Of a stretch of DNA of 5,579 nucleotides, positions 5,365-5,579 are shown piece after piece. Numbering within the stretch: the first letter of the stretch is position 1; every line of letters starts with the position of its first letter. The notes beneath the pieces are model-generated. The model did no database searches and was not told the origin of the DNA. It saw nothing but the letters and a program-made list of their open reading frames with translations. The stretch is from Bacillota bacterium (GTDB lineage Bacteria; Bacillota; Clostridia; Peptostreptococcales; Anaerovoracaceae), in the NCBI GenBank assembly GCA_017515765.1, contig JAFWFF010000074.1:1-5579 (forward strand), given 5' to 3'. Made by a program: the position numbers and the translations under genes.

Positions 5365-5579
5365 ATGAAGAGAGAACATGCATTAAGGATCCTGGCAGCG
5401 CTGGCGCTCGTCCTTGTGCTCGCGGCGGGAACGATGCCGGGAACGAGCGGCGCGGCATATGCCGCCTCACCGGTCACCATAACAGAGCAGCCGCATGACG
5501 TCACGGTCACATGCCCCGAAGGCGCGGAGTTCCGCGTAGAAGTGGATCATCCGGAAAACGTCGCGTCATATCAGTGGGA
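5365..5579 (+). CDS. Start of a secreted protein with an Ig-like domain (partial)
   Basis: An open frame begins at ATG 5365 and runs off the window end after 71 codons. It starts with a typical Sec signal peptide: basic n-region (MKREHALR), hydrophobic core at about 9-22 (ILAALALVLVLAAG), and a likely signal peptidase I site after AYA (31-33). There is no lipobox cysteine. The mature start SPVTITEQPHDVTV, then EGAEFRVEVDHPENVASYQW, resembles the first strands of bacterial Ig-like domains (pattern ITxQPxDVTVxxGxxxxFxVxAxGxxxxYQW), common as repeats in large surface proteins of gut anaerobes. The ribosome binding site is weak (GAGAAAG at 5353-5359). No other in-frame ATG lies in the 22-base gap, so the start is likely. 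The function of the rest is unknown. Confidence 0.8.
   Translation, partial: MKREHALRILAALALVLVLAAGTMPGTSGAAYAASPVTITEQPHDVTVTCPEGAEFRVEVDHPENVASYQW

Noticed and set aside
1..5579. CRISPR arrays, tRNA or rRNA genes, insertion sequences and attachment sites
   Set aside because: I found no regularly spaced repeats, tRNA-like cloverleaf, rRNA-like conserved sequence, transposase motifs or terminal inverted repeats on reading both strands.

Overview
The window looks like chromosomal DNA from a moderately GC-rich anaerobic Bacillota (Clostridia-like) bacterium. The basis is inference: strong AAGGAGG-type ribosome binding sites, a sigma-A-type promoter with a perfect TATAAT, a lipoprotein solute receptor, tight gene packing and a secreted Ig-like protein. 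No sequence search was possible, so the taxon is a guess. Every gene I can support is on the + strand.

Layout: (1) 1-174, the C-terminal end of an unidentified protein. (2) 210-1025, an alpha/beta-fold hydrolase with a complete Ser-Asp-His triad. (3) 1022-1368, a regulatory leader: a near-consensus promoter whose -35 box overlaps the hydrolase stop codon, a clear cobalamin (B12) riboswitch at about 1070-1252, and an expression platform built from three copies of one 8-base element that can form mutually exclusive hairpins. (4) 1369-4657, a four-gene operon: a BtuF-like corrinoid-binding lipoprotein, a BtuC-like permease, a BtuD-like ATPase, and a divergent protein that resembles PduO-type ATP:corrinoid adenosyltransferases but has lost several expected motifs. 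(5) 4675-4703, a strong intrinsic terminator. (6) 4827-5342, a small nitroreductase-family flavoprotein with its own strong ribosome binding site. (7) 5365-5579, the start of a secreted protein with a signal peptide and what looks like an Ig-like domain, cut by the window edge.

The central system is B12 salvage. The riboswitch should reduce expression when intracellular cobalamin is sufficient. When cobalamin is scarce, the surface lipoprotein would capture corrinoid, the permease and ATPase would import it, and the fourth protein would plausibly act on or hold the imported corrinoid. The fourth gene is the most interesting item: position and fold-level resemblance point to corrinoid adenosylation or handling, yet the canonical ATP-binding features are degenerate.
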